Source: Rotaria sp. Silwood1 (Eukaryota; Rotifera; Eurotatoria; Philodinida; Philodinidae). From it: a stretch of DNA of 64,000 bases. Where the stretch lies: positions 197,586-261,585 of the forward strand of contig CAJNOP010000178.1 in the NCBI GenBank assembly GCA_905250075.1, written 5' to 3'. The notes below the pieces were generated by a model, which was not told where the DNA came from, did not search any database, and worked only from the letters and a program-made list of their open reading frames with translations. Below, in pieces: positions 60,353 through 64,000 of the stretch (its first letter is position 1; the number at the start of each line of letters is the position of its first letter). Made by a program: the position numbers and the translations under genes.

Positions 60353-63300
60353 CTGTGGAAAAGCGCAATTGGCAGTACTGTTCGAAAAAATGTAAAAGAG
60401 AAAAGAAGTTGGGCTATTAACTCGTTGGAACAAAGAAACTATATCAATTAAGAAAGAATAGACAGTTTATAGAAAGGTAGTGATAAGTGTGTGAGGCACT
60501 ACTGGATATTCGTATTGTTCTTTTCGTATTTTGTGAAAGGGATTTTAAGGAAATATATTTTTGATTGAGCATGCGTAGGTTTCCTTTTTTAGACATCTGT
60601 ACAGAGTTGTACGAATGATAACACGACGACTTATCTTCGTCTTCTTTCAGTTTCATGATATAAGAGCACTCGGTCAATACACGATTCGACTTCATGAACA
60701 ATAATAGCTACCACTCACTTTATCCTTTGTTCAATGTTTCCTTTCGTCTTACTTTTCTCTCCTTCATCTTGACAGCTCTTGTATATCAACTCGCGTTCTG
60801 TGTGAAACGGTTTGAACTGGAACGATGGAGTACTCTCTAACAAAACGTATCACAAGGAACAATTTAGGATTTTTAACAAAGATGATGAACTTTTTACAAT
60901 TCTGTCTGAGTGCCTGTAAACCACCAAGAATTCTAGAAAGTGTGCAGAATCTCTAAAACTAAAAACTGCTTCTAAGTTTTAAGATGAGTTCTATCTCGGA
61001 GCCATTTCTCTAGTTACTAAATGCCTTTTTCGAAAAATGCTTCTAATGTAGGTCGCTTGAACTTCACAGATCAGAAGATGACAAACGAGTCCTCCGAAGT
61101 CAATTTGAGATTTCGTAGAGTTCCACTATACTTTACCAGTATGTTGCAAATTCAAGGAATCACACTGATAGATTCTAAATTTTATACGCTATGTGTAAAC
61201 GACATTGTGAATCATTTGGATGATGAATATGTTATAGTTCTTTCAATAATGGTTATGTGCGCGTATTGAAATAAACAATTCAGTAACCCTTTTTTTTTCT
61301 ACTCACATTACTTCACTCCCGTTGCGCTCTACTTAGTCTAGATAGACAACACCTGTTCATCTTCAACGTAATGCAGACAACGATGAGTAGACACAACAGA
61401 TAGAAATAGGCATAGTAGATTCAGCTCTGGTTAGCAGCATGAGCACACAAATATACACAAGTAGACAGACTGACGTGCAAAGATGCGTGATAACAGATAT
61501 ACTTTAGGCGTTGAAATGTAAATATGTGCAAATTAAAACAGATTCGAAGCTTGAAACATAAGCAATACATTAATTGAGCAAACAGCCAATGCTTACTAAA
61601 GGAATAAACAATTAGATAAAGATAGATATAATGTTAAATATAGGAATGAGGGATTAGGGAGAGAGGTGAAAGGTTCAGTTTAGAAATAAGGTCTTATGGT
61701 TAGAAATAAGGGGTTAGATATAGAGTTAATGAGCATTACTAGACTAAGCCCGTTTGATGAAGCACTTATTTTTTGGGTAGAACCTCTTTTGGAGGAAGAA
61801 AAATAAAGTGCGAGATAGAATCATATTCTTCTAGAACCTGAAAAGGCTCGATGTGACTTCTGTTTTTAGAGAATAGTTTAATGAACATTGTACACCGGGG
61901 ATAACGGTAACGCTACTCTTTCAATTTCTCAAGGGCAATCACAACAAAACAGATAATGCAATAGTAACGAAACGATGTTTTCCTCATTATCGTTACAGTG
62001 ATCATTCAGAATATATTTTGTAATGGAACTTAATGAATTTTATCAAACAATAAAAAGAAAAGAAAAACTCTGTCGAACTTTTGAGTTGTTCAGTTGGTCG
62101 ATGAAATCATTAATTCAACTCAAACATTTCTCGTGTTAGTAACTAACAAAACGAAGACCTCTATATTTAGATTAGTAATTTTTTTGAAGAAAAGTCTAAG
62201 ATCAAGGGAGAAATATAGGTAAATTTACTAAAAAAAATGTTTTAAAAAGTCAACTATTATTTTTCTCTAAAACTCATATAAACCGATGTTAGAAACAAAG
62301 CCTAATAGAGTAACTAGAATGTACATCTATCAGCATTTGGATATAAAAGTTGACTTTGTTGTTGATGAAATTTCTGAATAGTGTGTTTAAACGCCAATTT
62401 CTGTGATTAACTGCAAAATACAAATTAATGATTAAAATATTTAAAGATTTATAATATTTAGAGTAAAGTATAGGTCCTATGCTGTTTTTTAGCACAATCA
62501 ACGGAATTGGAAAGGCAAGGAAAGATTTTGTTCCTATATGAACGTCACTAGTGTGATATGAACAAGATTGGACAGTTTTAAAAAAACCATCAAGTGGAAT
62601 CTCTCACTCATATTTATTTAGTTTAAAACATTGCTTGCTGACAATAGATAGTTTATTTTAGGTAAGCCCTCATATAACATATTTTTGTCAACTTGATTTT
62701 GTTTTTGTCCTAGAATCACTGTTAAATGATTCTATCAGTCTTCAACAAAGGTGAAGTTAAATAATTCTTTGCAAAGATGATGTCTTTTTTGTTCATCATC
62801 GCACTACTTTTTATTTAGAACATGGTTCGCTTTTCTTCTTTCCAATTTTCAATTTATGAAAAAAAACAAATATACGAAGTATAAGCTGAGAAACATTTAT
62901 TTAAAAGCGATTCCTACGTATGAATATTATTTTTTTTCTTTTTCTTTTTTGCGAAGTTGATCTCATCTAACTATGTAAAATAGCATGCTGCTATATTGCT
63001 TTCGTTTTTCCTGCATATTTTACTCATATAAATTCATGCATGCAATTCATAAACAACGACTACTAAAGCACGATTTATCATAACAAACGTCTAAATAATA
63101 GAAGAAGGGTGGCGATTTATCGCGTTACAGTTCACGATTATCGATTCGATGAATTGCGGTTAATCATCAATTTCTTAACGATTTTATTGGCATGAGAAAG
63201 TATAACATATTTTATCTCAACTTGTATTTACTATTGTGCAATGGTTGCATTCACTCAATTTAGCCATTTCTGTACCATTTGAGAAAAATTATGAACTAAA

Positions 63301-63456
63301 GAAGTTCTTAGCATCAATCAATAGTTCCATCAATCAAATTAACCCATCATTTTCTCTTAGAGTAGACGTCTTCTGAGAATATACCGATTTTCAAAAAGTT
63401 ATATTTCATTCGATTGATTTAAAGATTATCATACGAGTCAAAGTAAGACGAGTTGA
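60353..63456. other. no gene recognised
   Basis: A+T-rich sequence. The open frame at 61021-61269 has no motif. A purine-rich stretch near 61640-61740 repeats TTAGAAATAAGG loosely. Confidence 0.45.
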
Positions 63457-64000
63457 TTCTCATGGCATGTTTTGTTTTTCCCCATAGAATGTCAATGAGA
63501 GAAATTAATTGATTTTAGTAGTGAATTTATTCACTTTGAATAAGTTTCATGACAGTTGTTAGAAATTAGGGACTTCAAGGGTACTTTAAAGTTAAAGAAT
63601 TATGTTTAAATAGACTATTCTGCTTCCAATAGCATATTTTTATATTACTTTGAGTGAAAGTTGAGGTTCAACTTCTAGATACATGACAAGATTTTCTCTT
63701 GAGAGTACTAAAATATCTCGAAGTGTAGTAATTCTACAGTTATAATATTCATAACGATGGTAGAAGTGAGCTTTGCTACGTGATACTGCTCTTCTATTCT
63801 TTCAAAATGATATAAAAATATACCATCGCATATAACATTACCTATGTTTGAACATGATCCTTTAAATTTTAAGCACCCCTGAAGTCCCTAATTTCTAACA
63901 ACTGCCTCGAGACTTATGGAAAATAAAGAATTCACTACTAAAATCAATTAGTTCATCTCATTTGAAATTCTAAGGGAAAAAATGAAACGTATTACGAGAA
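63457..64000. repeat. long inverted repeat, runs past window end
   Basis: The left arm (about 63457-63600) matches the complement of about 63860-64000. Matched blocks include AATTGATTTTAGTAGTGAAT and GTTGTTAGAAATTAGGGACT, then outward TTTTTCCCC and a diverged TTCTCATGGCATGTTTTG. The match still continues at the last base, so the element is cut by the window. The centre is non-coding. Probably a MITE or fold-back element. Confidence 0.75.

Noticed and set aside
61640-61745. Loose repeats of TTAGAAATAAGG as possible telomere-like sequence
   Set aside because: Too irregular and unlike the TGTGGG-type units seen elsewhere in the window.
1-64000. CRISPR arrays, rRNA genes and prokaryotic operon signals
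   Set aside because: None present; the tandem repeats lack spacer structure and the genes have spliceosomal introns.

Overview
This A+T-rich animal window most likely comes from a bdelloid rotifer (Adineta/Rotaria-like). This is inferred from three things: the NHL beta-propeller, F-box/LRR, LRR-array and caspase-like genes are of the kinds greatly expanded in bdelloids; introns are mostly 54-82 nt with clean GT-AG ends; and the window is strewn with short hairpins whose arms are TGTGGG-like, which is the bdelloid telomere repeat as I recall it. No virus-like element was recognised.

Layout. 1-5 kb: an AAA+ ATPase relic, then a broken diacylglycerol kinase gene whose intron holds a deleted hAT transposon with a perfect 8-bp target duplication. 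5-13 kb: non-coding with telomere-like hairpins, an intact NHL-repeat gene (minus) and a MITE. 13.3-17.3 kb: a complete caspase-like gene (minus) with an unusual 3.2-kb intron. 17.3-23.4 kb: no gene recognised. 23.5-24.2 kb: a 172-aa multi-span membrane protein (minus). 28.4-29.9 kb: a glycine amidinotransferase-type enzyme (plus). 31.1-32.6 kb: a multi-span membrane RING-H2 protein (minus). 35.0-35.7 kb: a long imperfect palindrome. 36.3-38.3 kb: an intact two-exon F-box/LRR gene (plus), followed by decayed coding remains. 41.6-43.8 kb: two unrecognised single-exon genes (minus), one a type II membrane protein. 45.9-48.3 kb: a broken F-box/LRR paralogue (minus). 49.7-50.2 kb: a 5' F-box gene fragment. 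50.4-55.8 kb: a repeat cluster with two arrays of one 11-bp minisatellite, a piggyBac remnant, a MULE-like non-autonomous element with 9-bp target duplications, and a strong hairpin. 58.1-60.4 kb: a minus-strand LRR gene in which each 28-residue repeat is its own 84-nt exon. 63.5 kb to the edge: a long inverted repeat running out of the window.

The genes do not form a pathway. They share a pattern of ordinary animal genes mixed with lineage-expanded families in all states of decay, plus several classes of deleted DNA transposon. The most distinctive signals are the family of telomere-like hairpins (about 15 good copies, all with the G-rich arm first, several sharing a GAGAAGA-type core) and the exon-intron unit amplification in the LRR gene. 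Exon joins were worked out by eye from splice sites and reading frame; no database search was possible.
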